NCBI RefSeq assembly: GCF_003967555.1
Contig: NZ_BIFS01000002.1
Location: forward strand, 992,001-1,056,000
Direction of reading: 5' to 3'
DNA length: 64,000 nt
Origin: Dictyobacter kobayashii
Lineage (GTDB): Bacteria; Chloroflexota; Ktedonobacteria; Ktedonobacterales; Ktedonobacteraceae
The notes under the pieces were generated by a model that did no database searches, was not told the origin of the DNA, and saw nothing but the letters and a program-made list of their open reading frames with translations. Position 1 is the first letter of the stretch; each line of letters begins with the position of its first letter. Positions 9,639-18,969 of this stretch are shown one piece after another. The position numbers and the translations under genes were made by a program.

Positions 9639-10319
9639 ATGGAACAACAGCAGACAGAGCAAAAGTTACCGCCAGCACATAAGCACCTATCAGCCGAACA
9701 GCAACTGATAGGGCAAGTCCCCAGGTTACTGGTCTCATTATGTGCTCTATTAATAGGTGTATGTTATTTCTTCCTACCAGATCAATTAAGAATTGGTCCG
9801 GGCTGGACGGTGCTGGCCATTGAAGTTATCCTGCTGATACCGCTGTGGCAATTCTGGGTAACAGGACGGGCGATACCACATCGCGTCGCACGGCCACTCA
9901 GCCTGACACTGCTAGGCCTTGTCACTATTGCACTCATCATCGAAATGGCTCTGCTTATTACAAAAATCTCCACCTTTAGTAGCGGTTTTAAGCTACTAAG
10001 TTCTGCGGCACTACTATGGATAAGCAATATAATGGTGTTTGCATTATGGTATTGGAACATAGATGGTGGAGGTCCTCGTAAGCGGCATATAAATAATCAC
10101 CAGGCCAGCGACTTTATGTTTCCGCAGCAAGTCAACGGGACGCCCTGGGAAGCACATTTCTTCGATTACCTCTTCGTGGCCTTTACCGGAGCCACCGCCT
10201 TCAGTCCAACCGATACCTATCCACTCAGCCGCCCGGCCAAGATACTGATGATGCTGGAAGGACTGATCTCCTTCCTGATTGTGGCCGTTTTAATCAGTCG
10301 CGTCGCCAACATCTTCTAG
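9639..10319 (+). CDS. Multi-pass membrane protein of unknown function
   Basis: A 226-residue protein with about five hydrophobic segments (residues near 30-46, 52-70, 83-104, 115-137 and 205-226). A conserved-looking stretch FFDYLFVAFTGATAFSPTD sits before the last segment. That layout resembles DUF1345-type membrane proteins, but I am not certain. A weak purine-rich site precedes the ATG. It ends at a strong hairpin shared with the convergent Nramp-like gene. Confidence -1.
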   Translation: MEQQQTEQKLPPAHKHLSAEQQLIGQVPRLLVSLCALLIGVCYFFLPDQLRIGPGWTVLAIEVILLIPLWQFWVTGRAIPHRVARPLSLTLLGLVTIALIIEMALLITKISTFSSGFKLLSSAALLWISNIMVFALWYWNIDGGGPRKRHINNHQASDFMFPQQVNGTPWEAHFFDYLFVAFTGATAFSPTDTYPLSRPAKILMMLEGLISFLIVAVLISRVANIF

Positions 10320-10346
10320 TATTCTAACAGCGCTATGCCATACATC

Positions 10347-10384
10347 AAATTTAGAAGCGGGCGCGAAGGCCCGCTTCTAAATTT
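10347..10384. terminator. Bidirectional terminator
   Basis: Perfect stem AAATTTAGAAGCGGGC with a short loop, flanked by T-rich and A-rich sequence, between two convergent genes. Confidence -1.
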
Positions 10385-10410
10385 TTAGTTTTTTTGTTAG
10401 AGAAACCTCT

Positions 10411-12096
10411 TTATTGTTGACCTGTCAAAAGTCCATAGAAAAGTATAATAGCTGCAGCAGCCATAATCAAAACGGTCAACACCAATAATAGATTGGAGAT
10501 CCAACCAAACGTGCGCTGCTGCATAATCTGGCGATTATTACCAACCAGCAAGAGAAACACCACCAGCACCGGAGCCAGCACACCAGAGATGATATTAGCC
10601 CATAAAATGAGTTGAATGGGGTCCAGATGACAGAGGGCAAGCACCAGGCTAAGTATCAGGGCACCGGTAAGAATGAGGTAGAAACCCTCGCTCTGCCATG
10701 GTTTCTTTGACAAACCTGCTGGCCAGCCAAAAGTACCAGTAACAGCATAAGAAGTACTGGCAAGCAAAACAGGAATCGCAACCAGCCCGGCACCAATTAA
10801 GCCAATGGCAAACAGATATTTAGCCGCTGGCCCCATAATAGAAACGAGGGCTAAAGCAGCATCGGCCGCCGTCGCAATCGTCTTATGGTAAGTAAACAGC
10901 GTAGTCGCGGTACAAATGATAATACAATATGCAATCAGATTTCCACTCACCACCCCGATACCGATATCCCAGAAAGCCAGGCGTAATTTTTGCTGCATAG
11001 TGCCAGGTCGACGCTCCTCTTTCTCTCCTTGCACCTGCCAGTAAATGTTATAAGGTGAGATCGTTGCTCCCAACAGAGCAACCGCACTACTAATGCTCGC
11101 AAAGTTGAAATCGATATGCGGTATAAAAGTGTTACTAAGAATAGCGCCCCAATCAGGACGGGCCATAATATCAGTAATAATATAGACAACAAAGCCCAGA
11201 CTCATAAGAATGAAGATCTTTTTGAGCGTCTCAAAATTGTTAAACACAGTTAGATACCAGAGGACCAGGGCAATGGGGACCACAAACCAGACCCAATTAA
11301 TATTGGTCAATAGCTGAAAGCCACTACCAATCGCCACCAGATCAGCCGTTATCAAAGCGATATTAGCAATAATCAAAGCCAGCGAAGCGACAACAGCACT
11401 GGGACGACCATAATGCTCACGCAGCACCTCTGAAAAGCCTTTTTGCGTCAAGCGGCCTACTTGCGCGCAAGCGTACTGTACCGCCTGATACAGGGGAGTC
11501 GAGAGCAACATCAGCCAGAGGTGGCCAAAGCCCACCTGCGCACCATCAACAGAATATGAAGCCACCGCGGACGAATCATTGCCAGCCATGCCAGCCAGAA
11601 AACCAGGGCCCAATAGGCGCAACCAGAAAGAAGGGCGCGCTTGAGTGCCAGGAGAAAGAGGCTGAGCATCCACCTGATCATTACCAATCTCGCGCTGGAC
11701 CTCCATGGCCCGCACACCTTCAACTGTAGGAAGATCCTTCTCAACCTCCCCTAGCAGCGTCTCCTGATGTTCCTCCTCACTCGCCACCTCCTCCAGACCA
11801 CGGGCATTTAATGTTTCAGCCTCACGCTCATCAATATCCAGCAGCACATGTCCCGATCCACTAGCACTGTTCCGGGCAGGCACAATCTCCTGCACCCGAT
11901 CGACAGGCACCTCCAACTGCTTTTTAAACACAGCACCTTTTTGAATGATAAGCTTTGTAGTATGCCCCTGCCCATCTCTTATCACATCCTGAACATATGG
12001 CTGGCTGATATCCTCTTCCCCTAAATCCTTATCATTTGTCTCTACCAGCATGCCCTTTTCAATTCGCTGCGGCTTCTTATGTTTTCCTCGTGACAT
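10411..12096 (-). CDS. Nramp-related metal transporter with N-terminal soluble domain
   Basis: A protein of about 561 residues. The first roughly 130 residues are a charged soluble region containing a PRC-barrel-like segment (PYVQDVIRDGQG, VFKKQLEVPVDRVQEI). A membrane domain of about eleven helices of the Nramp/MntH fold follows, starting at LLGPGFLAGMAGNDSS. The two metal-site motifs differ from Mn/Fe transporters: the TM1 DPGN position reads AGND, and the TM6 motif (normally ATVMPHN) reads ATISPYN, so the metal-binding Met is absent. This resembles Nramp-related proteins that prefer Mg2+ or other hard ions. The ATG at 12096 follows GAGGGA; the longer frame above it is not supported. The substrate is inference. 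Confidence -1.
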   Translation of the reverse strand: MSRGKHKKPQRIEKGMLVETNDKDLGEEDISQPYVQDVIRDGQGHTTKLIIQKGAVFKKQLEVPVDRVQEIVPARNSASGSGHVLLDIDEREAETLNARGLEEVASEEEHQETLLGEVEKDLPTVEGVRAMEVQREIGNDQVDAQPLSPGTQARPSFWLRLLGPGFLAGMAGNDSSAVASYSVDGAQVGFGHLWLMLLSTPLYQAVQYACAQVGRLTQKGFSEVLREHYGRPSAVVASLALIIANIALITADLVAIGSGFQLLTNINWVWFVVPIALVLWYLTVFNNFETLKKIFILMSLGFVVYIITDIMARPDWGAILSNTFIPHIDFNFASISSAVALLGATISPYNIYWQVQGEKEERRPGTMQQKLRLAFWDIGIGVVSGNLIAYCIIICTATTLFTYHKTIATAADAALALVSIMGPAAKYLFAIGLIGAGLVAIPVLLASTSYAVTGTFGWPAGLSKKPWQSEGFYLILTGALILSLVLALCHLDPIQLILWANIISGVLAPVLVVFLLLVGNNRQIMQQRTFGWISNLLLVLTVLIMAAAAIILFYGLLTGQQ

Positions 12097-12858
12097 ATAA
12101 TAATCCCTCAACCACAATCTTGATTTAAACAGCAGCATAAAGTAGCCCGAATAGAGAACAGAACACATATCCCCTACAGTAAGCCGCATCCTGGTTGTTT
12201 AAATCCGCGCATCCAGCATAGTTCCAATTAAAAGGTATAACATTATGCACAAATGCACGCACATTTATGTTACCTTTAGCACGTATTTATAATAAATAGG
12301 GACTCAACAATTGTATTTGAAACAAATTTATTGCAGTCATCATGAAAAGCAAGCAAACAGATATAAGCAAGATAAAAATAATATTTTATCCACTATTGCA
12401 ATAAAAATAATTTATTTGATAGAGTAATTTTATAAATAATATTCCCCTGGCTGACGCATTCTACATAAACTCATTTCGTTTTTATTGCTCCTAGCCGCCA
12501 AACAAGAATAGCCTGATAGTATGGCGCGCGTCACTTATTTCCCAAGTCACACGTATACATATATGTATATACACAAGCCTGTAAACTATTAGTCTTAATG
12601 ACGGACAAAAGAAATTTTATCAGCGGTGCCGTTATTGTTCAGAATATTGCAAAACAAAAATTCTGTAACATAGAAACGCTAAGAAATATATTTCCATAGA
12701 TAGGTCTTTACAAATGTCATTACTTGATATACAATATAATGACAAATACAACACAGTTTATTCATTGGCAGGCATTTTTATAACTCATTCTGTTAATGAA
12801 TAAAGCACCGTTTTGAGACGGTATCCAAATAATAGAATTAAAAAAGGAGAAACACCAC
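12097..12858. promoter_or_regulatory. AT-rich intergenic region with inverted repeat before the BldC-like gene
   Basis: A 760-bp gap with no convincing gene. At 12715-12744, perfect 8-bp arms TGTCATTA and TAATGACA flank 14 bp, about 115 bp before the BldC-like start, a possible operator. The rest is strongly AT-rich, consistent with promoter DNA for both flanking genes. Confidence -1.
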
Positions 12859-13053
12859 ATGAGCGAGCTATTAACTGTATCGGAAGTTGCAAATATTCTA
12901 AGGGTAGACGACACTACCGTTCGTCGCTGGGTGAAACAGGGTGCCCTGGAAGCAATCATTCTGCCCCACGTGAATGAGCGGCAGGCCTATCGCATCAAAC
13001 GCGAGACCCTGAACAAGCTGCTGACCGGTGAGTCTGAACTCACACATGCCTAG
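12859..13053 (+). CDS. BldC-like MerR-type helix-turn-helix protein, copy 1
   Basis: A 64-residue DNA-binding protein that is almost entirely one MerR-type winged helix: LLTVSEVANILRVDDTTVRRW, then KQGALEAI and AYRIKRETLNKLL. Small solitary proteins of this type include actinobacterial BldC, which binds direct repeats cooperatively and controls development; phage excisionases share the fold, but no integrase is nearby. AAAAAGGAG precedes the ATG. The paralogue at 37360 is identical over most of the domain, with Ile/Val and Glu/Ala changes, so the two may recognise similar DNA. It ends at a terminator at 13100-13144. Confidence -1.
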   Translation: MSELLTVSEVANILRVDDTTVRRWVKQGALEAIILPHVNERQAYRIKRETLNKLLTGESELTHA

Positions 13054-13099
13054 TTTGCACAAGGTACGTACGTATGGTCAACGATTCATGCGTACGTAT

Positions 13100-13144
13100 A
13101 AAGAAATGAGCGGACTCCCCGTCGGGGGATTCGCTCATTTCTTT
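13100..13144. terminator. Bidirectional terminator
   Basis: AAAGAAATGAGC pairs with GCTCATTTCTTT around an inner CTCCCC/GGGG stem, between the BldC-like gene and the convergent pseudokinase. Confidence -1.
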
Positions 13145-13193
13145 ATGACTTGAAGTAGTAATGGTAGCCTCAAGTAAACATACAAACAAAGAC

Positions 13194-14879
13194 TTAGCAG
13201 CGCTGCAGCGTCTGCGCAAACAGGGCCACCGAGCCAAAGCGGTCAGCTGGTTTTTTTGCCAGGGCCGCCGCAAGGACCGCGTTGACAGAAGCAGGCACTT
13301 TAGGATTCAGCGTTGTGACTGGCTGAGGATTTTTTGTGGTATGCAAGATCTTCATCACGTGCTCGGTTGTGCCTTGAAACGGAGGACGTCCGGTCAACAA
13401 CTCATAAGTAATGGCGGCAAGCCCATACTGATCTGAGGCTGGATAGACAGCGCCATCCCAACGTTCCGGGGCCATGTAGGGAAATCCTTCAGGTAGCTTT
13501 GAAAAGTATGATCCATCCTGGACGACAGAAAAATCCGCCAGGGCCACCTCTAACTTAGCCATGCGCTTATTCTGATTGAGGACGAGGATATTTGTTAACT
13601 TAAAATTCTGGTAGGTTACTTGATAGTTATGGGCGAACTGTAGTGCATCAGCCAGTTGGAGGATCACAGGTAAAATATCCTTCAACGCAAAAGGGCTACC
13701 GCCTCCGTTGCGGCGTATCCAATTGGCCAGCGAACCCTCAGCGCAAAAGGGCATGTTTTTATAGATAAAATTAGTGCCACTAATATACGACTTACCACAA
13801 TTCATCACAGGTAAAATATGAGGATGTTGCAAAGGCCCCAGCAGCTCTGCCTCCTGTTGAAAAACAGTAACCTCCTCGACAGAATCCTTCATCACATAAA
13901 ACGGCACCATATCCACCTGAATTGCTTTCAGAGCGCTTTCCTGCTCACGTAAACGATCATAGGTACGATACACCTCACTATACACGCTACTACCTAAACG
14001 AGCACGTACCTGATAGCGACCCAGGCTCTGCCCATCCAGATACACCTTTTCTTTCTTCGGCGCTTCAACTTTTTCGAGCTGAGGCTCAAGTTTAAGCTCT
14101 TTAGAAACAGGTGGTTCCGTATGTACAGAATGCATAGAAGGAAAATTCGAGCCCGAGTTAGAAATAGCCTGCTCGTTCTGTGGTCTGGTTGCAGCCGAAA
14201 ATTCGCCAGCAGGATTGGAAACGCGCGAGACGGGGCCACGTCCCTGAGGAAAAGCCGGGTTGCCAGGCAATGGGCCACTCTGATATGGAGATACCGGGGA
14301 AGAAGAAATATCGCCAGCATTAGGCCAGGTAGGCTGACTACCGGTCCCTTTTTGCTCGCCCGCTCGATTATTCAAAGGCCTGGTGGTATTGGCAAAAGAG
14401 GGGCGAGATGATGGAAGATTTCCGCTGGACGAAGGGAGAAACTCGCCAGAGCCAGAAGAACCGAAAGCAGCCGGGCGTGAATCCTGCAAACGGATCATCA
14501 AAGGCTCCCAATCATAGCGCTGCATCAACTGCTGCACCAGGCGATTCACAAATAAACGATTTGATCCATCATCTTGTCCAAGGACAATGGCCAGGGGCAA
14601 ACAACTACCACGCAGGAAGGCCGTAAAAGCGTCCAGCTCATTAAACATGATAACAGGCCGATATCCAACAGCCGTCAGCAAGCCACCTATATATTGAGCA
14701 CGCTCCTGGTATGCATCAATAATTAATACAGTCAGAGCGTTGCGAACAACAATCTCCCTTGATGTTTTCGTCGCTAGAGGCTGTCTTAGCCTTTGCTGCA
14801 AGAGCTTGAGGAAAGAATTCAAAACTTGATCCGGTTGATCAAAAGAAAACGCGATTTCATGCATTACAGTATTGGCCAT
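13194..14879 (-). CDS. Receiver-like domain fused to a serine/threonine pseudokinase
   Basis: A protein of about 561 residues. Residues near 45-130 (ALTVLIIDAYQERAQYIGGLL, then AIVLGQDDG) look like a degenerate receiver domain. A Pro/Ser/Gly-rich linker of about 130 residues follows, then a kinase fold from about residue 285. The kinase keeps the beta3 lysine (ALKAI) but lacks catalytic hallmarks: the glycine loop reads LGSSVYSEVY, HRD reads YQN (YQNFKLTN), and DFG reads DFS. The APE region (YMAPERWDG) and SDQYGLAAITYELLTG are preserved, so the fold should form without normal phosphotransfer. It is probably a scaffold or sensor. ATG at 14879 follows AGGAAA; a TTG two codons earlier is also possible. 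Confidence -1.
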   Translation of the reverse strand: MANTVMHEIAFSFDQPDQVLNSFLKLLQQRLRQPLATKTSREIVVRNALTVLIIDAYQERAQYIGGLLTAVGYRPVIMFNELDAFTAFLRGSCLPLAIVLGQDDGSNRLFVNRLVQQLMQRYDWEPLMIRLQDSRPAAFGSSGSGEFLPSSSGNLPSSRPSFANTTRPLNNRAGEQKGTGSQPTWPNAGDISSSPVSPYQSGPLPGNPAFPQGRGPVSRVSNPAGEFSAATRPQNEQAISNSGSNFPSMHSVHTEPPVSKELKLEPQLEKVEAPKKEKVYLDGQSLGRYQVRARLGSSVYSEVYRTYDRLREQESALKAIQVDMVPFYVMKDSVEEVTVFQQEAELLGPLQHPHILPVMNCGKSYISGTNFIYKNMPFCAEGSLANWIRRNGGGSPFALKDILPVILQLADALQFAHNYQVTYQNFKLTNILVLNQNKRMAKLEVALADFSVVQDGSYFSKLPEGFPYMAPERWDGAVYPASDQYGLAAITYELLTGRPPFQGTTEHVMKILHTTKNPQPVTTLNPKVPASVNAVLAAALAKKPADRFGSVALFAQTLQRC

Positions 14880-15206
14880 AGACAATTTCCTATTTTACAC
14901 CCTTAAAAGGCGTCTAGTGCTGAAAAAAATACAACACGATCGCGCTAAGAAGACATGCCCCTTTATACCTTATATAACGAACAACTTCAAGCGTATAACG
15001 TGAAAAGCACATTGCATGGAAAATACGTATAGTATTCCTAAGCTACATGGTACACCATAAAACAGAGCAAAACGCCCTATTAATAGATACTTCAAATTTA
15101 TTATAAAAAGAAATGTCTTTTTATAAGACCAATATCATACATTCCTGGTGATAAGGTCGATGGCAGAAAAGCGTTCCTGGACCTTTACATCATGCCTAAG
15201 TGTTAA

Positions 15207-15228
15207 TACATTAACATATGTTAATGTA
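15207..15228. promoter_or_regulatory. 22-bp perfect palindrome, candidate operator
   Basis: TACATTAACATATG followed by its mirror half forms a perfect 22-bp dyad with no spacer, in the 485-bp gap between the divergent pseudokinase and SnoaL-like genes. Its size fits a TetR- or MarR-type operator, but no such regulator is encoded here. I see no gene in the rest of the gap. Confidence -1.
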
Positions 15229-15364
15229 GACATTCAAGGGTGTAAAGCCTATCTTTTTTAACTAGTGTAGACGATAGATATTGAGTATACTGTTTCTATA
15301 TATCTATGAACACACATTTTCTGAATGACCTGCAATACAGCCGCGCTTGCGGGGAGGGCACATG

Positions 15365-15805
15365 ATGGTAAATCAAGCCAATGCAGATACAGCTATAGTT
15401 AAACAAGTGGTTGAGAAACTTACAAGTGCATGGAACAGACACAACGAAGAGGAACTGGCAGAGCTCTTTCGTGAGAATGGAGAATTTACCGATGTGACAG
15501 GCCAACTGATGGCTGGCAGAACTGAAATAGAGCGCCTACACCAGATCCCCTTTACAACAACGTTAAAGCATGCCATCCTTAGCATAAAAGAGGTACGCAC
15601 GACCTGGATTACACCTGGGATCGCGTCGGTAGATATTAATTGGACCACGACCGGACATCAGACAGCAAGCGAGCAGCCATTGCCACCAAGAAGTGGCTTG
15701 ATGAATCTCATCCTGGTCCAGCAAGACGACCAATGGTTGATCGCGGTCGGGCACAGTTTTGATTTCACGGCTACCTATCGCCGGGGCGAGTCCGTGAAAT
15801 CCTGA
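15365..15805 (+). CDS. SnoaL-like (DUF4440-type) protein
   Basis: A protein of about 146 residues with the cone-shaped alpha+beta barrel signature of the SnoaL/NTF2-like superfamily: an N-terminal helix VVEKLTSAWNRHNEEELAEL, then FRENGEFTDVTGQLMAGRTEI, and a C-terminal strand pair ILVQQDDQWLIAVGHSFDF. Members are small cytoplasmic binding proteins or isomerase-like enzymes, so substrate is unpredictable. ATG at 15365 has GGAGG seven bases upstream; another ATG lies one codon before. Only 24 bp separate it from the SDR gene, so the two are likely co-transcribed. Confidence -1.
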   Translation: MVNQANADTAIVKQVVEKLTSAWNRHNEEELAELFRENGEFTDVTGQLMAGRTEIERLHQIPFTTTLKHAILSIKEVRTTWITPGIASVDINWTTTGHQTASEQPLPPRSGLMNLILVQQDDQWLIAVGHSFDFTATYRRGESVKS

Positions 15806-15829
15806 TAAAACGTCTAAAGGGATATATTA

Positions 15830-16633
15830 TTGGAGCAACAAAGTATCGCCAGCCTGTTTGATCTACATGGAAAAACCGCGCTGGTTACGGGAGGCGCGCT
15901 TGGCATTGGCCAGGCTATTGCCCGCCGGCTCGCGGAAGCCGGTGCGGCCATTATGCTGGTCGATATTAATCTGGCAGCCGCTCAGGCAACCGCGCAAGAG
16001 ATTAAAGCGCGCTCTGGTCAGGCAGAGGCCATTTATGGCAATGTAAGCGAGATAGAGACCATCGATGGCATACTCCACACAACGCTAAAAACCTTTGGCA
16101 GCCTGGATATCCTGGTCAATAACGTCGGGATTTATCCTTTTTCCTCGGCATTAGAGACCACCGAAGCAACCTGGGATCAAGTGTTTGACATTAATCTCAA
16201 AGGAACTTTTTTCTATGCCCAGAAGGCGGCCAGGCATATGTTACAAGCAGGGCATGGTGGTCGCATCATCAACATATCATCGATCGATGGGCTAACCCCG
16301 ACCAGATACTTAAGCCATTATGGTGCATCCAAGAGTGGTATCATCGCCCTCACCAAAGCGCTAGCCCTCGAGTTAGGTCCTCACAACATTACAGTCAACA
16401 CCATCGCGCCTGGAGAAATCGTTACGCCGGGCACCTCCTCAGTCTCCACCGCTACGCTAGAGACAGCTGGCGTCACCGACATGAATAGCAATGCCTTTCT
16501 GCAACAAATTCCACTGGGACGCCTGGGCGAACCCGATGATATCGCCAAAGTCGCCCTCTTCCTCGCCAGTAGTGCCGCTGATTATATGACTGGCAGCCTG
16601 CTCCTCGTAGATGGAGGCTATTTACTGACCTGA
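15830..16633 (+). CDS. Short-chain dehydrogenase/reductase (SDR)
   Basis: A 267-residue classical SDR using NAD(P)H. Seen are the nucleotide loop TGGALGIG (residues about 20-27), an acidic residue after beta2 (LVDIN) that favours NAD(H), NNVG, the serine ISSIDG, and the catalytic YGASK. The C-terminal LLVDGGYLL is typical of the family's tetramer-forming end. The start is a TTG at 15830 with AAAGGGA seven bases upstream. The substrate is not identifiable; the upstream SnoaL-like gene suggests a shared small-molecule pathway. Confidence -1.
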   Translation: MEQQSIASLFDLHGKTALVTGGALGIGQAIARRLAEAGAAIMLVDINLAAAQATAQEIKARSGQAEAIYGNVSEIETIDGILHTTLKTFGSLDILVNNVGIYPFSSALETTEATWDQVFDINLKGTFFYAQKAARHMLQAGHGGRIINISSIDGLTPTRYLSHYGASKSGIIALTKALALELGPHNITVNTIAPGEIVTPGTSSVSTATLETAGVTDMNSNAFLQQIPLGRLGEPDDIAKVALFLASSAADYMTGSLLLVDGGYLLT

Positions 16634-16786
16634 TGTATAGCCTTGCCACATTCTCAGGTTTAACAGATGCTACGCCGCGAAAAAATGTGGCCACCCTTGC
16701 TAGTACAGAAAACAGCATGGTAGGATGAACAGAAATACACATCACATTGCCCATAATATAAAGAGCCTAATCTAAAGGACAGCTAG

Positions 16787-17614
16787 ATGAGCATTAGCAG
16801 TAATATCCTCCGCCAGACATCTTATCCCGGGATCATTACGGCCATGGAAAACAACCTGGTTGAATTTATTATGTATTGTAGTTGTATCCCTGGCGCACAA
16901 GCCTATCACAGCAGCGATCATATTGCCGCCATCACCGGAATACCACAGCCATCCCTCAATGTTGTCATGCGCACACAGATGGACGAGCAAACAATTCTAG
17001 CCAGAATACAAGAGGTCATGACGCCATTCAAAGTACGGCAAGTGCCAATGCTGTGGTGGATTTTTCCAGGCACCCGGCCGGCCAATCTGGGCCAATACTT
17101 AAAAAAAAGCGGATTGCAATACAATGGGTCAGAGCCCGGGATGGCGCTGGAGCTCTCCCACTTACCAGCGGCCCTCCCTCAAATCGAGGGCTTCAGCATT
17201 GAAGAAGTTGAGAGCGCCGCCGCGTTAGAAGAATGGATACATGTCTCAGCCATAGCCTTTGGAGGCGCGGCAGCCAGCATCGATCCAGAATATGTCCGCT
17301 TTGAACAATGCCTGGGCTGGGGAAAAGATCTTCCCAGCCGACGTTTCCTTGGACGGCTTGATGGCAAGGCGGTCGCGACCTCCTCAATTTTTCTTGGCGC
17401 AGGGATCGCGGGACTATTTTCCGTTGGGACCCTACCAGAAGTGCGAGGGCGCGGCATTGGCACTGCTATTTCAATGGCCCCTCTATCAGTTGCCCGGGCT
17501 TTAGGATACAATATTGGTGTATTGCAAGCATCACCCGCTGGCTACAGCGTTTATAGTAGGATTGGTTTTCGCGAATGTTGCCAGATCCAGACCTATCTCT
17601 GGTCCCCACAATAA
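16787..17614 (+). CDS. GNAT-family N-acetyltransferase
   Basis: A 275-residue protein whose C-terminal half is a GNAT domain: GLFSVGTLPEVRGRGIGTAI contains the acetyl-CoA-binding V-x-G-x-G motif A, followed by LGYNIGVLQASPAGYSVYSR and IGF. The N-terminal half is longer than in minimal GNATs and may hold substrate recognition. AAAGGA precedes the ATG. A 150-bp gap separates it from the SDR gene. The acceptor substrate is unknown. Confidence -1.
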   Translation: MSISSNILRQTSYPGIITAMENNLVEFIMYCSCIPGAQAYHSSDHIAAITGIPQPSLNVVMRTQMDEQTILARIQEVMTPFKVRQVPMLWWIFPGTRPANLGQYLKKSGLQYNGSEPGMALELSHLPAALPQIEGFSIEEVESAAALEEWIHVSAIAFGGAAASIDPEYVRFEQCLGWGKDLPSRRFLGRLDGKAVATSSIFLGAGIAGLFSVGTLPEVRGRGIGTAISMAPLSVARALGYNIGVLQASPAGYSVYSRIGFRECCQIQTYLWSPQ

Positions 17615-17850
17615 TTGGTGTTCTGATGTAACGAGCCGAAAGCCGAAACAACCATAGTATAGTATTAAAAAGCAATCGTAAACGCCGCTTGGACGCGGCT
17701 AGCTCCGCTGCCACTGACTCAACCATTCAACTTGAGCAGTTATGAGGAAATGGGAGCGCTTGCCAGGCAGCTGCGCTCATACGATTGAACGGCATAGTAT
17801 AAGAAAATATATATTGCTGGTCAGAGCGTTCAAGCATACAGGAGTGTAGG

Positions 17851-18915
17851 ATGCAACCAATCAATGTGCATGATTATGAAGTACTCGCCCAGACGCAACT
17901 GGCCCGACCTATCTGGGATTATTATCAGGGAGGAAGCGAGGATGAAATCTCGCTCCGCACCAATCGCACAGCCTTTGCCCAACTACGCCTGCGCCCACGC
18001 GTTCTGGTTGATGTCAGCAACAGTAACCTTAAGACATCCGTACTAAACACAGAGATTGACATGCCAATTCTGGTCGCACCAACCGCCGCACATAGCATGG
18101 CCCATTCAGATGGCGAGTGCGCCACCATACGTGGTGCAGATGCGGCAGGTAGTGGTATGATTGTCAGCAACGATGCTTCATTTAGCATGGAGGAGATTGC
18201 CAGGGCCAGCCAGGGATTACGCTGGTATCAGCTCTATATCCATACCCTGAATGAGGCGCAGCAACTGATCAAGCGTGCGGAGGCAGCCGGTTACCAGGCC
18301 ATTGTCCTGACCGTAGATACACCGCTTCTATCCAACCGCGAGCGCGATAAACGCAACGCGATGGGAAATTTCCAGAAAAAATATTATCCAGGAGCATTTT
18401 CTGGCAACGCCCGGCATACAATAAACGGTAGCCTGGACAATAGCGAACGAGCAGCGTATGCAGGCCATACGCTGACCTGGGATACAATAGCCTGGATGCG
18501 CACGCATACCAGCCTGCCAATTATACTCAAAGGCATCTTAACCGCTGAAGATGCCACGCTGGCGGTCCAACATCAGGTGGCCGGTATTGTAGTCTCAAAT
18601 CATGGCGGAAGGCAGCTGGATGGGACGATCGCTCCCATCGAAGCCTTACCAGAGATCGTCGCCGTGGCCGCGCAACATTGTGAAATCTATCTCGACGGTG
18701 GTATCAGGCGCGGAACCGATATTTTGAAGGCACTGGCCCTGGGAGCACAGGCCGTCCTGATCGGAAGACCAATTTTATGGGGGCTCACAGTTCAAGGTTC
18801 CGAAGGGGTAAGACATATACTGGAGATCTTACAAAAAGAACTTCAATCTGCTATGATCCTGGCAGGTTGTCCCTCAATCAAACAAATCTCACGTTCACTT
18901 ATTCAATGGACATAA
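17851..18915 (+). CDS. FMN-dependent alpha-hydroxy-acid oxidase/dehydrogenase
   Basis: A 354-residue TIM-barrel flavoenzyme of the glycolate oxidase/lactate oxidase family, oxidising an L-2-hydroxy acid to a 2-oxo acid. Family residues are present: the N-terminal Tyr in DYYQGGSEDE, WYQLYIH, TVDTP, NRERDKRN, the FMN-contacting ILKG, the catalytic His in SNHGGRQLDG, and the phosphate-binding DGGIRRGTDILKAL and GRP. AGGAG precedes the ATG. A HAD phosphatase starts 54 bp downstream; if that enzyme acts on phosphoglycolate, this one could take glycolate. Glycolate and lactate cannot be told apart by eye. Confidence -1.
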   Translation: MQPINVHDYEVLAQTQLARPIWDYYQGGSEDEISLRTNRTAFAQLRLRPRVLVDVSNSNLKTSVLNTEIDMPILVAPTAAHSMAHSDGECATIRGADAAGSGMIVSNDASFSMEEIARASQGLRWYQLYIHTLNEAQQLIKRAEAAGYQAIVLTVDTPLLSNRERDKRNAMGNFQKKYYPGAFSGNARHTINGSLDNSERAAYAGHTLTWDTIAWMRTHTSLPIILKGILTAEDATLAVQHQVAGIVVSNHGGRQLDGTIAPIEALPEIVAVAAQHCEIYLDGGIRRGTDILKALALGAQAVLIGRPILWGLTVQGSEGVRHILEILQKELQSAMILAGCPSIKQISRSLIQWT

Positions 18916-18969
18916 ATAAACACCAAAAATAGCCCAGACATAGAAAGGATTTCCTAAGTACATTTACTT

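Noticed and set aside
12859..13053. Phage excisionase
   Set aside because: The fold fits, but no integrase, attachment site or phage genes are near, and a paralogue exists at 37360; a BldC-like regulator fits better.
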